From assembly GCA_023105745.1 (NCBI GenBank), contig JALGQZ010000006.1, positions 34,737,686-34,801,685 on the forward strand: DNA of 64,000 nt, in the 5' to 3' direction. Under the pieces are notes generated by a model that saw nothing but the letters and a program-made list of their open reading frames with translations, was not told the DNA's origin and made no database searches. Both the position numbers and the translations under genes were made by a program. The first letter of the stretch is position 1. Each line of letters starts with the position of its first letter. The DNA comes from Austropuccinia psidii. Taxonomy: Eukaryota; Basidiomycota; Pucciniomycetes; Pucciniales; Sphaerophragmiaceae. This document shows positions 1 through 12,197 of this stretch, piece after piece.

Positions 1-168
1 TAAATGCATGGATTTACTTACTCAATAAAAAGTTATGCATCTTTTCTGAAATAAAGAATGATGAATTTTGGATATATGCATGACTTATGTGTTATGCATA
101 ATTCAGAATTTTATTTTTAAGATAATTGTGGCCTATTTGGGTATGTAAAATATACCTCACGGCTCACA
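1..168 (-). repeat. 3' LTR of element G (partial)
   Basis: Matches 4693-4860. On the minus strand it starts TGTGAGCC at position 168, directly after a purine-rich tract (plus-strand ccctcccaccc at 170-180) that fits a polypurine tract. The rest of the LTR lies outside the window. Confidence 0.8.
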
Positions 169-329
169 TTCCCTCCCACCCAAAAATAAAATTGTACTAC
201 AATTTTATCAATGGTATGAAGACTAAAAGGCCCCAAAGGTGGCTAATTTCCACTTTCCAACCTCTTTACATTACTCAGATCAAGTAATTTAAAGCACATT
301 TGATAGAAATATCCAGGAATGTGGCCTTC

Positions 330-1804
330 TTTCATGTCTAAATCTTCTTAAGAGTTTATCTGAGTCAGGTATTTCTGATTCTTCCAGCCATTCATCTTCA
401 TGTGCTGGATTTCTATATCTGACAAGATATTCTCTTTTATTTTTACCCCTAAGTCTCCTTTCTTTAATGACTTTCTTTATGTTTATTTGGGCATTTGATC
501 TAATTGAAATTCAAGGTTGAAACTAGAACTAAGTCCCCTACTTTGAAGTCTGGTACTTTGTGACTCTTGTCCCACTTCTGTTTTGCATAATCAAAGGCAT
601 CAGTCATAATTTGTTTTGGATGATTTTTTACTTTATCAAGCATTATCTTGAAGCTGGAAGCTGTAGGATGAATGGCAATCAAGTCTTTCCTCAGTGTTTC
701 TGCTGGGAGTCTTGGATTCCATCCTTTTTCTAACATAGCAGGAGTTTGTCCTGTGGAAGAATGGACTGATGTCTTATATTCCAATTCTAATGCAGGTATC
801 AGAGTGCACCAGTCATGAATGAAGCTATCTGAGTCTTTGAATTCTGATACATAAGCACAGAATCTCCTGATCATGTCTTCCAAAATTTGAATCATTCGCT
901 CTGCTAGCCCATCTGTCTGAGGGTGATATGCTGTTTAGAATGATAACTTAGTCCCAAACAATCTATGAAGATTGGTCCAAAGTGCAGATGTGAACTTGGG
1001 ATCTCTGTCACTTATGATATTCTTAAATAATCCTGTATGAGAAATAACTCTACTCCATAAAAGAAGAGCTATCTCCATAGCAGTTTTGTCTTTATGACAT
1101 GGTAAGAATATGGGAGTTTTGGTATATCTGTCTACAATGACTAAACAAGCATTATAACCTCTGTCACCACTTGGAGGAAGTGCTGTGACCCAATCCATGT
1201 GAACAACTTCCCTAGGGGATCTTGGTTCTTGAATATGGATCATAAGTCTAAATTTCTTGCCTGCGCTCCTGTTTACCTTTTGACATCTGTCACAGGTATG
1301 GCAATATGCAATTGTTTCTTTTCTCCAAGATGGCCACCATCCACAGTTTTTCACTTTTTCAAGTGTTCTGTCCTCTGACAGGTGTCCAGAGTTAATGCTA
1401 TCATGGCATTCATGAAGAATGGTATTGATAAGCAATATGCTACATAATGTCATTACAAAAGAGTGTTTGTTTATGTGGTAAATGATCCCATGAAAAAAGT
1501 GAAATCTTCCTTCAGAATAGGAATTTTTCCAAACTGCATCCAGTGCATTTACTAAAGATGTAACTTTGAAGTCCTTATCTAGCAAAGAAGTCAAGATATG
1601 GCAATTCATGTCTTGCTCATAAGATTCTCTGACTTCTTCAAAGAATTCAGTCCCAATATCAGTTATGTTAATTCCTTCAATTGGAATTTGAGTTTGAGCT
1701 TCCAAAGGTACATAAGCTGGGTTATCAGGAGTGTTGGCTAGTGCAAACCTACTAAGTATATCAGCATTCTTGTGAATGTTTCCTGCTTTGTGAACTATAG
1801 TCAT
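330..1804 (-). pseudogene. Integrase and chromodomain-like tail of element G
   Basis: Two open blocks, 935-1804 and 500-895, align with the integrase of element D. The first holds the end of RNase H, the zinc-binding part (HECHDS... then CHTCDRC), the first catalytic Asp ([10 protein letters not shown]) and the second (ISDRDPKF). The second holds the part after the catalytic Glu helix, up to [13 protein letters not shown]. Between about 330 and 480 a chromodomain-like block (YLVRYRNP...DEWLEE) is recognisable in another frame, so the GPY/F segment between them is deleted. The break at 895-935 lies between the second Asp and the Glu. Non-functional. Confidence 0.85.
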
Positions 1805-3407
1805 TTTTACTCTATATTATTGAATGGATATTTGCCATCTCAACATATGTCTGTTGGGAGTTTTCATGTTAAGAAGTGATTTCACTGCATTACAGTCAGT
1901 TATTACTTCAAAAACACTGCCATCAAGATAATAGTGTAATTTCTCAAGTGCCCATACCAAACATAAGCACTCCATTTCACTTGCACCATACCTGGCCTCT
2001 GTTGGTTTGATTTGTCTTGAGATATAACAAACTGGTCCCTCTGTAGGTTTGTCATCAATAATTTTGACTTGATGTAGGGCTGCCCCTAATACGTCTCCAC
2101 ATGAATCAATTTAAAATTGAAAAGGAATATTCCAGTCAGGCATGAGGAGTAAATCAAATAAAGTCTTTTGATCACAGATTCTATATAGTGACTTGACTAG
2201 AAGTGCAAAGTGTTTCAAGTGTTTCCTATAATAATTGGCAAATCCAAGAAAAGACATCATTTCTTTTTTATTCTGGGGTATTTGCTTAAGTAACACTGCT
2301 GCTACTTTGTTTTTATCAATACCCAAGCTTAAAACAGAAACAACATGTCCTAATGCTTTGAGTTCTTCAAAACCCAAATTGCATTTTTCAAGTGAACTTT
2401 TTATATTAACTCCTACAGCTTTGTGAAGTACTCTTGCAAGTCTTTCAAGCTGCAAAGACCATGAATCAGAACATATGATAATATCATCAATATAAATGAT
2501 AAGACATCCTTCAGACAATTATGTGGGAAAGATGGTATTTATCATTCTCCGATAATGAGATGGAGCATTTTTAATGCCAAATGGCATTCTAAGATACTCA
2601 TATATACCACAGTGAGTGATAATTCTAAGTAATTTCTTGGTTTTAGGCATCAAAAACTTTGATGCAATCCTTTCAATGCATCCATTGATGTTATATACTT
2701 GGCTTTAGACAATTGAGTCAAGGTTTTTTGAATTCTAGGGACTGGATACCTATCTGGAACTGTGTAGGTATTCAATGCTCTGAAATCTCCAACCATTCTT
2801 GACTTATCATTATGCCAGGCAATAATAACAGGTGTTGTCTCTTCAACTTCCTCATTATGGCCTATTTTCCTTAGTACACCAAGTTGGATTAACTCTTGGA
2901 TATGTTTTTCCAAGGCTTCTCTAGCTCTGGGACTTGCTGGATAAGCTGGTCTTCTAAGTACTGGAGGATATGGTCTGTCAATATTAAGATTAATATCAAC
3001 TTCATTTCCCCTTATAGCACCTAATGGTTCATTATCAGAGGCAAATGCATAATTGTATGTGTATAACACATTAATAAGCTCAGTACTCATCCTTGGTGAC
3101 AATGATGGATTGATTTGTTCTTCAACAAGTTGATTAGACAAAATTCCTCCTTATAAGTATCATTTTTAGAAGATACTATTGATATTTGTTTTGGCATATT
3201 GGAAAAAGCAAATTTTTGTTTTTTGTTCTCCCCAATTGCAAAATATCTGCCTTTATGTTTGTTGATGTCAATACCATAAATATTCAAGTAATCATTTCCA
3301 AAAATGATATGCTGAGATGTGCAATTGTCCATCACCACAATCTCATTTTTCACTCTTATGCTTCCTGCTGGGTGTGGAAAAACAAGATTAGTGTCTAATA
3401 TACCCAA
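1805..3407 (-). pseudogene. Reverse transcriptase/RNase H of element G
   Basis: Open blocks at 3087-3407, 2650-3141 and 2111-2518 give the linker after protease, the RT fingers ([18 protein letters not shown]), the RT palm with YIDDIIICS, and the thumb (SFLGFANYYRKHLKHFA). RNase H follows at about 1805-2110, with frame breaks. The gaps at 2518-2650 and 1805-2111 contain recognisable coding sequence interrupted by stops. By homology to element D this was part of one gag-pol frame. Confidence 0.85.
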
Positions 3408-3410
3408 GGG

Positions 3411-4409
3411 TTACATATTGTTACTGGAAATACTAAACTGCACACCTTCTATTGGTAATAGATGGTTTTTCCATTCAGGAAATATAACTTGGAGGTACCC
3501 TTTGCCCACACAAGTGCAAAACCACCCAGAATCTAAATTTACTTTGTATTCAATATCATTCATCAAAACTGATGTAATACAGGATGCTCCAGCAGTATAA
3601 CATTTTCCTCTAGCAGGTTTGGTCTTACACATTCTGGAATCCTGGGTATTGATCAGGTTGTAGCAATCTTCACTGTACTGTGGTAAGTGGGTATGGACCT
3701 CTGTGACCTCAAAGAAACCTGTAAAGTTTTCAATGGGATAGTCCTCCACTGGTGTGTCCTCAGAGATTTCAGAATCTTGATAAGATTCTTCTTTCTCTTC
3801 AGTACAATGAACTTCTTCAATAAACTGAACTTCATTGATTTTTGTATTTTTGGTGAAATTGTTGGCTAAATGTGAAGTACTTCCACATTTATGACACTTC
3901 AAGACAGGTCTTTCTGGTTTTCTGTCCTCCCTGGGAATCTCTCAAACTATCTTGGATTCTATAGGGATTTTAGTCCAAGTTTTACCAATTCTTGTTCTGG
4001 TAATGATATCTTCCATTGCATTAATGTAGTCTTCTGTTTAACAGGGTTCAACATATCTGCTTTTGATAGCATGTTCTAGTTCTCCTCCACACTTCCTTGA
4101 TATTTTCATATAAATCATAGTGTCAGACATATCTGGGTGTAAAGCAGATAATCTGTCTTTCTGATTGAAGAACCAAGTAAGTGGCGTATCTTTCTCTGAG
4201 TTAAAAATGGCATTTTCAAACGCATTTTGCATTTTAAACCTCCAAGAATTGTTGGCCCATTTGGTAATCACCTCAGACTTCCACCAAGACCAATCATGTT
4301 TGCCAGAATCCATTCTCATCAAGTAATACCATTTCTTTGCAGTTCTGGTAAACGTAAAGTGTAATTTTCCCATTATAATTTCATCAGATATATGGGAGCC
4401 TTCTTGCAT
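3411..4409 (-). pseudogene. Gag C-terminal half and protease of element G
   Basis: Block 4038-4409 is the Gag core (FTRTAKKWYYLMRM..., WWKSEVITKWANNSWRFK), aligned with residues of about 530-620 of the D polyprotein. Block 3411-3902 begins with a nucleocapsid zinc knuckle fragment (CHKCGSTSHLAN, with the last Cys lost) and continues into the protease, where the catalytic motif reads LDSGW. The Gag N-terminus is missing because sequence upstream of 4409 has been deleted. Confidence 0.82.
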
Positions 4410-4692
4410 CTACTATGGGCATACAAAAATTCCATGTAAGAATACCATGATATTGAGTGCCCAAAACATGAATAACAATATTCTTAGTATATATGTAACA
4501 TGGGATTTCTCACATTCCGATTATTTTGGCATGAAATTAAGAAAAACAAAAATTTTCACAGATCTTTTAATTGGTATTAATGATGTGGTATTGAAGTATT
4601 TTCCATACTACCACCTCAAAGAGTTAATTTGAGCTTATTCACTCTATGGAGCTACCCTAGGTGAAAGTTTGTGTAGAATCCAAATCTGGCCT

Positions 4693-4860
4693 TAAATCCA
4701 TGGATTTACTTACTCAATAAAAAGCTATTCATCTTTTCTGAAATCAAAAATGATGAATTTTGGATATATGCATGACCTATGAGTTATTGATAATTCAGAA
4801 TTTTATTTTTAAGATAATTGTGGCCTATTTGGACATGTAAAATATACATCAAGGCTCACA
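4693..4860 (-). repeat. 5' LTR fragment of element G
   Basis: Direct repeat of 1-168, starting TGTGAGCC on the minus strand at 4860. The sequence 4410-4692 between it and gag has no counterpart I can place and holds only short open frames. Confidence 0.75.
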
Positions 4861-5466
4861 GTATACCAAAAGCTCCACTGGGTGATTCTCATTATTTTCA
4901 CCTTCAACCTCACAATGTATGTGTTTCCCAATTGCGTTCCAAAACCTCAGTGGGGAATAATCTAGGATTTACATTGTTGGAGTTCTTTTTGCAATAGTTT
5001 ATCAAAAGTCCCACTGCTGTGCAATTGAGCAAAGTGCGTGAAATTCTCATCCTGGAATAAATATCATGCTATTGTGGAAAATGCTCAAAATGGCCTCTTA
5101 CTAAGATGGTTCCCCTATAGCTCTGCATAGGATAATTTGAGCTTTCTGTATAATTAGCTCCAGAGTTGTGCAATTTAAGTTCTCAGCCACTGAGAATTTA
5201 AAATGTGACACCAAAGCACATCTGTGAAATGGGTCAACCAAAGCTAATTTTATCTTCACTTTTCATATAGCCTCTCAACCCTTTTTTCACACTCTATTAC
5301 TTGGCCACCACAGTGGTATAATTTCTGAAGTGACCTGTGAACAAGTGGAAATATACTTTGCTGCATGGTTCATTGGTGGATTTCAGCCACCATGCAGAAT
5401 TTACAATGGCCTCACAAAAGCGCACCCCAGAATTTGTGTGGTTTTTAATGGAAAGAAGGGTTTCTA
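4861..5466 (+). other. Distal upstream region of zinc-cluster pseudogene F2
   Basis: No coding sequence. From about 5150 to 5466 it aligns, in reverse complement, with the region upstream of gene F1 at about 38.3-38.7 kb. Shared blocks include 'gaaatgggtc', a Pyr-rich run followed by 'ttcac', and 'agtgac(c)tgtga'. It is therefore the left part of the F2 copy, separated from the rest by the solo LTR that starts at 5467. Confidence 0.6.
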
Positions 5467-6427
5467 TGTCAGGCTGATTCTATGAAGAAGTGGTGAGAGA
5501 TGTATTTACAGCTTTTTTTATGACTGTGACACGTATAATTCATGATAAAAAAGGTTTTTACAGAATGGTGTAGGGGCTTGAACATTGTGGAATAGTGGTG
5601 GTGAGGACATCTGAAAGCCCTGGATGCAGTCTTAAAAGTTGGATCACCAAATAACTACAATGCTTAAGATTCAAAGTATACCTGTTTATTTTCCAAGAGT
5701 ATAACTGTTTTTGACAGTTGTAATAAATGGAACTTCAAGAGCAGGATGTGGATTCCTTTTCTGGCAGAGAAAAGGCTCCCTTTCATCCTCAAATGGGGGG
5801 AAGGTTCTCTAGACCATCCAGGAAGAGGTAGTGAAGATTTTTCACTGCAGAGTTCTGGCTTGGGGTTTGCACAAGAGCTGTATCCTATGTATTGGGCTCA
5901 GATGTGGTTTTGAAACCACATATGGGAAGTTTTCCCCAATACACGGTGAAAAATCTATCTGGGGACCACACAGCCCTCTTCTGATGTGTATGATGCATAG
6001 AAAGCTGTACAGAAGCTTTATGAGATCCAGTATTGAATTGAATATGAGTTGTTGAAGTAAAAAAGCTTCTTTGTCTATTTGAAACCCCATAATCATAGTC
6101 ATGGGATAATATCCCACAATAACGGTGTACTGGACAAACAGTAGGATTTTCACCTTAAAGCTGCTATACCTTTGTCAATTTTTGACATATTGAGCTAAAA
6201 ATCAATTCATTGGATAGCCCTGGATTTGATCTACACAATGGTACCTAATTTTCTATGAGTAACATTAAATATGGCAAAGCTATGCCATGTTCAATTTTTG
6301 TTATCAATATATATGATTTTCTCAAAATCTTCATGGAACTTGTTTGCTCCATAAATTTTGTTCTATATGACATATGGGGGAATGGATGGCACCATCGAAT
6401 ATTGTTTATTGTTCTCTTCTCAAAATC
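5467..6427 (-). repeat. Solo LTR of an element-A-like family, distal (3') part
   Basis: Reverse complement of about the last 960 bp of the element A LTR (compare 19275-20261), ending at TGTCAGG on the plus strand (5467). Together with 10830-11285 it makes an LTR of about 1.42 kb, matching A's 1425-1438 bp. Flanks TTCTA (5462-5466) and TTCCA (11286-11290) look like a 5-bp target duplication with one change. No internal region is present, so it is a solo LTR formed by LTR-LTR recombination. Confidence 0.8.
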
Positions 6428-6848
6428 AACAGGGAAAATATTGTGTCAATTGCTGGAAATTGCCTTCACATCACGCCACAGTTAGTATAAAATCTTGATT
6501 CCGTCAAATTAGTGTCACATTATAGTCGCTGGACTTAGTGGTTCACGTCATGTCTTCATCAAGACAATGTCAATTGCCAAATTTTTCACATGAGTATGTC
6601 ACTCAAAGCAAAATCCCATATCAACACCATTTGTAAGGTTCAGGTAATCACCTCATGGTGCAAGGAAACAATTTGGCTTGGTCATATTTGTGCATGAGAT
6701 GACTTCTGCCCTGCTGCCTGACCATTCCACCCCTTTAACATGCCTACTCCTGCACATGAATTGGCTTCTGCACCATCCACTAATCATCTCCGCCATCTTC
6801 CAAGATATGCTTCCACTCCCACCACCACACCTCCACAATTACCCCCAA

Positions 6849-7265
6849 CTTACCATGCTTATGCTCCTGCAGAACCCTCAAGATATGAGTCCAATTCCAC
6901 CACCCCATCTCCAGCCTCACCCCTGCCTCATCTTCTCCGCAGCTTACCATGCTCATGCTCCCCCTGCGCCCTCATGATATGCCTCCAACACTGCATCCCA
7001 TGTCCTCCCTCACCCATCCTTATGCTTCCACACCCCTTCTTCTTACCAGGCTTATGCTCCCACAGCACCCTCAACATATGGCTCCAATGTTGGAACCTCA
7101 TCTCTGCACTCACCTATCCTTATGCTTCTGCCCCCCACTTCTTACCATGCTTACGCTGCCGCAGGACCCTCAATATATTCCTCTGATGCTTCCACCCCAT
7201 GTCTGCCCTCACCCATCCTTATGCTTCTGCACCCGTGCCCCTTACCATGCTTACGCTCCAGTATT
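6849..7265 (+). repeat. ~99-bp minisatellite in E1
   Basis: The phrase CTTACCATGCTTATGCTC recurs at 6849, 6943, 7042, 7141 and 7242, spacing 94-101 bp. The unit is a decayed form of the sequence at 29445-29560 in E2, where a neighbouring 51-bp unit has expanded instead. It creates proline-rich open frames in several registers that are not genes. Confidence 0.75.
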
Positions 7266-7479
7266 AGATCAATAGGGTACAGTGCCTTGTTGGTGTAAAA
7301 CACAATCACAGAAATATTCTGAGTGGCATTCTCTGCCAACAGGTTCTGGTGGGAAATTGGTGGGGATATTCACAATGGTGTGGTTAGGGTTTAACTCATG
7401 AGACTCACAAATTAAAACCCAAAAGTAGATTATATTTAAGACCAGAATTTTGTCTTGTGTTTCCCCAACAAAACCATTT

Positions 7480-7627
7480 TATTTCATATCATTCAAATGG
7501 AATACTTTGCTTAGTCCTTCCCGCCTGAGCTCTGAATAGTTCAAAAGTTGACTTTAGTAGGTTTCTCACAAGTCAACTTTATTCAATTTCTCACAGGGAA
7601 GTGATTTCATTTGAATGATATGAAATA
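7480..7627. repeat. Large inverted repeat upstream of gene X (E1 copy)
   Basis: Arms of 20 bp at 7480-7499 and 7608-7627 are perfectly complementary by eye. The same structure is present at 30565-30714 in E2. See that entry. Confidence 0.7.
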
Positions 7628-8019
7628 GTTTGCAACACATCACCTTCTTGAATTTCCCAACAAATCATATTTTGCAAATGAAATACAATTTCAATAGATA
7701 TTGATGGAAGGTTGTAAGTCTGTCCATGGGCAGATTTCCTTTTGTCAGCTTGTGGTTATAAAATGTCTTTCTTGAGAAGATTAACTAGCTATTGAACTGG
7801 TTTAAATTGATACTTAACTTCTTTCAAACTTTCCAAAATTCTCCAAAATTGATATTACCTAAAAAAGAATTGATTATTAATATCTTAAACTTATTTTACA
7901 TCCACCAATTTTGGAAATCTCACCTTTTTTGGTCAACTTTGATCTTTTTATTCTAGAATTTTCAATTCAGTTAGCAATCAACTCATCACCATCTATTTAA
8001 TTAATAAACTACCTCCGCT

Positions 8020-10210
8020 ATGCCCCAAACCCCTGGAAATTAAACTGAATTCATGGAACAAAGACTTTCAGCCCCAGAGAGTGGAAGTGAAGTCTCTGAT
8101 ATGGTCAGTAGTCATGAATTAGGCATTGAAATAGAGAGCCAGCTACATGAACATAATCAAGATTCACCAGTTGTTCCATAATGTGAGTGCAGATTCATCT
8201 TTAATTTTTTTACCTCTGAAATGCTGATGTTTTTTTCATAGCCTTTATTTCATCACAGCCTCCGAGCTCTTAAAAACCAAATTTTAAAAGCTATGAGAAG
8301 GAAAAGACCGTTGAGCTTTGTGCACCAACAGGGGATGCTGGGCAAGATGACATAATTTTCAGTGGCGAGGTTGAACTTATATCCAAGAAGCAATTTGTCC
8401 CAAACATTGCTCAAAAAATCCCAACGCTGGAAAAAATTCAAAAAAATAGTAAAATTCCTGATTATTTACATCAACAGATTTCTGAAGAAATGAGCCTCCT
8501 CAAGATGTATTTGAACCGTAAGTCCATTACTAATTCAAAAGAAATTGATAAAAATAGCTGCTTACAATCTATGGCTAGGTGTGGAGGTGGGAGAGTCTTT
8601 AATTGAAGGATCTCGAGTGGTGATTGGAGTACCAGTAAAAGGTTTAGGAAAAAGACTAAATGTAAATGCCATTAAAAAGAACAACAAAGAATGCCATACC
8701 TTTGAAGCCGCGAAGGATTCTCAGGATAAAGGTGATGATGACATTCTCAATATTGAAGTTGACCATAATGATAATGAACATCTGAATACTGAAACCCCCC
8801 CAGTACTCAATGAAACAATCCATGATGAAGCCCCTCCCGCCTTTCCTCAAAATATTCAAGAACTTCAAGAAAGTGAGGAAATTGAAGAGGATACAATGGG
8901 TCAAGATGGTATTACTGTTATAATTCCTGAACGTGACCCCAAAGTCTCAACCTCCACTAATTTTCAAGGAATATTTCTATCCTGCATTGAAGAGTTTGGA
9001 GAAATTTTGAATTATCATTCCCATATTACTCAAGAATCATGGACAAGAAGGCTTGATTATATTAATAGTATTTAAAAAACTTTATGGGACAATTTACCAA
9101 CAAATGAGGCTGATACATTCCTGCCTGTTGGTATTAAGGTGATCAGTAAACAAGAGCTGAAAATGTTGGCCTGGCTTCAGGAGCTTGAGATTGCAGGTAA
9201 TTTTTATCTTTTTGAATGATACATTATGATTTGGCTGATGATTCAAGTGATATAAATCGCAATATACAGGGTTAGATTTTTTTAAGGCAAAAGAAATGGG
9301 AGAATTTTTTCATAATAACATTTGGAATCTCCAATTGACGAAGGAATTGGCTACACCTCCAGATAATATCCCAAAATATGAAAATTCCTTCTTAAAAATG
9401 ATTCACAAGTTTCCTTACCCCTCCAATCCAATTAAACATTTTTGGGTGAATGTTATGTTTGAAACCATTAGTTTAGTCTCATACGATGTGATTGCACCCA
9501 AATCATATGTGGCACCAACAACAAATGCTACCAATCCTCTTGGACTTGAAAGGGGAGCATTTGAATACCTTGCCTCCTGCTTGAGTAAATCAAAGCAACA
9601 TGAAACACAAATTAGGCTTGAAGGTGGTGGGGCTGACCATGAGATATTGACAAAGCCACACAAGACCTTTGAGGATTTAATGGATACCATGATCCACTTG
9701 ATGATTGCATACAACATGTTACATGCACATACAAAGGTCAAATTCTATGGTATGAAAGGCAAACTCTCAAGTTCAAAAAATGAGGCCATCAAATATCTTT
9801 TGGTGTGTCATAAGAATCTGGGAATAATCTGAATATGCTATGGTATATTAGCTGCATTCTGTGTGATAGGGGTTTGTGTTTTGATGGTATGTTTGGATGA
9901 CTGGAGAACAAGCTCAGTGAAAGGGTCTTTATCACTCATTGACATTTCTAAAAGTCTTTCAGAGGGTAAAACTATAGTGGAGGCTATGTGGCTATGTACT
10001 AATAAGTATATATGAAATTTACTGAGTAAGTGTTTCTATTCATCAGAGCCTTTTAACCCCACAGTACCTCTAATATTTGAATTTGAACAATTCTTGGTAT
10101 GAGACTTTGGTGATGCCTGGGTGGAGAAGCATGGTCTTGGTTCAAATGATGAGGTCACATTGACTGTACCCAAGTCAGCTAAACCTATGACCAGGATTAA
10201 CCCGTTTTAG
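8020..10210 (+). pseudogene. Gene X pseudogene (E1 copy)
   Basis: Aligns exon by exon with intact gene X at 30880-33070, including the position of all introns: donor GTAAGTCC after 'ttgaacc', with acceptor 'aaaaatag'; donor after 'gcag'; and acceptor 'atatacag'. It is disabled early by an in-frame TAA ten codons after the ATG (GGA AAT TAA), by further stops, for example just after 9075 and 9832, and by frameshifts. The longest open pieces are 8545-9075 and 9296-9832. Product unknown (see gene X). Confidence 0.85.
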
Positions 10211-10334
10211 ATTAGCTTTGTATCAAATAGATTGTAATTAAATTTTAGAAAGTGATTTTTGAACTTAATAATTTTTACTAACTCTCCTACTCCCCACATG
10301 CCTCATCAGGAATATCAATAATAATTAAGAGCTT

Positions 10335-10358
10335 TGTACAGAGGCATGCCTCCGTACA
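10335..10358. repeat. GGCATGCC-centred 24-bp palindrome (E1)
   Basis: TGTACAGAGGCATGCC followed by TCCGTACA, with one mismatched pair. It lies 125 bp after the gene X stop, and its counterpart in E2 is at 33189-33212. Confidence 0.8.
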
Positions 10359-10829
10359 CCATTGAAACCTTTCTGACAAGGTGCAAACTCTGTCAGGAAG
10401 CTGTGCCTGCATTGACCACATGCAAATGCAGTTTTGCCCTCCATTAGCACAAGAAGGGGCATTGCAGGAAGTGGGTATTTTAACATCCACCAGCTCATAA
10501 TAGGCCAAATAGCGCTGCTTCTTTCAAAAGGACTAGGATGATTAGGCATGCACAGCGGAGTGCATGTTCCACTCACATGTGCTCCCAATAATCCAGATGG
10601 TTCAAGATAAATCTCATTGAATAGCAACATGAATATATCAAATTGAAGAATGCAGTATCCACTGCATTATTTTGGGTTCAGGTACTTGAGATTGCCAATT
10701 TGCAAAATTCACATGTAATCTTTCATTTTTGACAGGCAATAAAAAATATTCATCAACCAAAATCAAATTTAGGTGAAATTCACTTTCCACACAACAGTCA
10801 CTAATATTTTGGTTTGATTTCATTTTTTG

Positions 10830-11285
10830 GGGTCATTAATGACCCCAACTAAGGTATCTCACAGTAAAACTGTAGAATTTAGATGGGAGGTGAATATTTT
10901 ATTCACCCTTATTTGAGCTTATTTTGGCCATACCTTCTATAGCTTTGATACTAGCTCAGCTTGGCCAGTAACATTTGATAGCCCTGACCTAGAGCTTCAA
11001 TTTTATTACCGATCTGCTGGGTTAAGTCCCCTCTTCTGGATATCAGATGGGAGGTGAAAATTAAGGTTTATGCTCAGCAACGTCTTTGAGAAGTAATAAC
11101 TATCTTATTTCTTTTCCTATAATGATGGGACTTGTATATTTAGAAACATGTTAGTTTGCTCTTTATTTTGATAAATTTTGAGCTGCTTTGGCTCGGATCC
11201 ATGTTTTGGTGGTATTTTTCTCTAACATTGGTTTATGGTATTTGGCTGTCATGCTTGTGCTCTTGTTTTGAGTCACAGGTTGACA
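10830..11285 (-). repeat. Solo LTR, proximal (5') part
   Basis: Reverse complement of the first ~455 bp of the element A LTR. On the minus strand it begins TGTCAACC at 11285 (A begins TGTCAGCC). It continues the LTR whose other part is 5467-6427. Unit E1 separates the two. Confidence 0.8.
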
Positions 11286-12197
11286 TTCCAGCTGAGTATG
11301 AAATTTATATCACTTTTCATACTCAATGGCAACCCTGTTTCCCTGCCTCATGTGGGCATTTCCCTTGTCATCCGCAGCACTGGCTGTGAATAAGCTTCCA
11401 TGACCCCAACCAGCTTGGAATCAAAGCCCTTTTTGGGTGATTCCACTGCTGTGAACGGCTCAGAGTCACCATTTTATAAAAGACCATCATTACACAACAC
11501 ACATATCTCTTTTTTTTTCTTACCTAATTCACCCACACCTCATATCCCAGTGCATATGTTACTTGGTGTTCACTCCTTTCCACTTCCTTTTATTGCACCA
11601 AACCAACCGCTCCCCTTCACCATTGCTCTATTATTTTGCTAATAATGTGTCCATATCCCCACTTTTATCTCAATTGTGGGTAATCTTCCCACTTTAATAC
11701 TTATGTAGATCTCACACCCTGATTTTCATACTTAAAACATATTTAATTACTTTGTTACAGAGTTTCCAACCCCTCCTTTTTGTGTTTAATTATTATACTT
11801 CTGTTTTGAATACAATTTGAATCATTGGTATCCCTCTTTGCTTATGTTATCACTATCAATTCAGATGATAACATGATTTTGCCTTTTTTTCCATTTCATG
11901 GACTTTGTGCTCCAAAATTGGTTATCACCTGCTTCTGCGTTTCTCATAAAATTATACCTGTGATGCTTGACAACAAGGGCACTTGAAATGTTCCATTTTC
12001 ACATGCCCCTTCCAAACACAAGACCAGAGGGCTTCCTGTGCCAGATTCCCTCACAAGGACTCCTTCACAGTCAACAATGATAAAATTATTCCTGGGAACA
12101 AAAGAGGCCTGAAACCCCAAAACGCAGATGGTAATGCTCCTGAAAGTTAGCCCGGTTTGCTTGAGTATTGATTCTTTCACCCCACCATCCAACTTCA
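11286..12197 (+). pseudogene. Zinc-cluster gene pseudogene F2: promoter, 5' leader and exon 1 part
   Basis: This aligns with the promoter and first exon of gene F1 read on the minus strand (38330 down to about 37400). The core promoter is clearly the same: CACCA, then TATAAAAGACCATC at 11475, matching the minus-strand TATAAAAGACCATC at F1. From about 11953 it matches the second half of the zinc cluster coding sequence, where the codons for C-D-A-C read TGT GAT GCT TGA, so the third Cys of that half is replaced by a stop. Homology ends at 12197, where the LTR fragment of element B begins. CpG sites of F1 are largely TpG or CpA here. Decayed and truncated. Confidence 0.75.

Larger units (their letters stand above)
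1..4860 (-). mobile_element. Ty3/gypsy element G, decayed, 3' LTR cut by window edge
   Basis: Gag, protease, reverse transcriptase, RNase H, integrase and chromodomain-like sequence follow each other from high to low coordinates on the minus strand. The blocks 1-168 and 4693-4860 are near-identical direct repeats, and read on the minus strand both begin TGTGAGCC, the same LTR start as element D. The internal order and sequence match D at moderate identity, so G is a related family. The region between the 5' LTR start and gag is only about 450 bp, against 2.3 kb in D, so most of the LTR, leader and N-terminal gag have been deleted. Frame breaks occur throughout, so it is not autonomous. Confidence 0.88.
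6426..10829 (+). mobile_element. Mobile unit E1: decayed copy carrying gene X
   Basis: Collinear with 29199-33635 over its whole length: a CGTCA/TGTCA-rich left end, a minisatellite, a large inverted repeat, gene X, and a palindrome after gene X. It interrupts an otherwise continuous LTR, which shows that it moved as a unit. Its left end reads TCAACAGGG (E2: TCACCAGGG). Homology to E2 stops about 20 bp before the start codon of the E2 oxygenase gene, so E1 has no oxygenase. I found no terminal inverted repeat and no clear target duplication. The edges are uncertain by about 10 bp. Confidence 0.75.

Noticed and set aside
6740..7339. Proline/histidine-rich ORFs on both strands
   Set aside because: Shadows of the 99-bp minisatellite in E1.
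6426..10829. Unit E as a Helitron (starts TC after an A)
   Set aside because: No CTRR 3' end with hairpin and no Rep/helicase; the TC start alone is weak.
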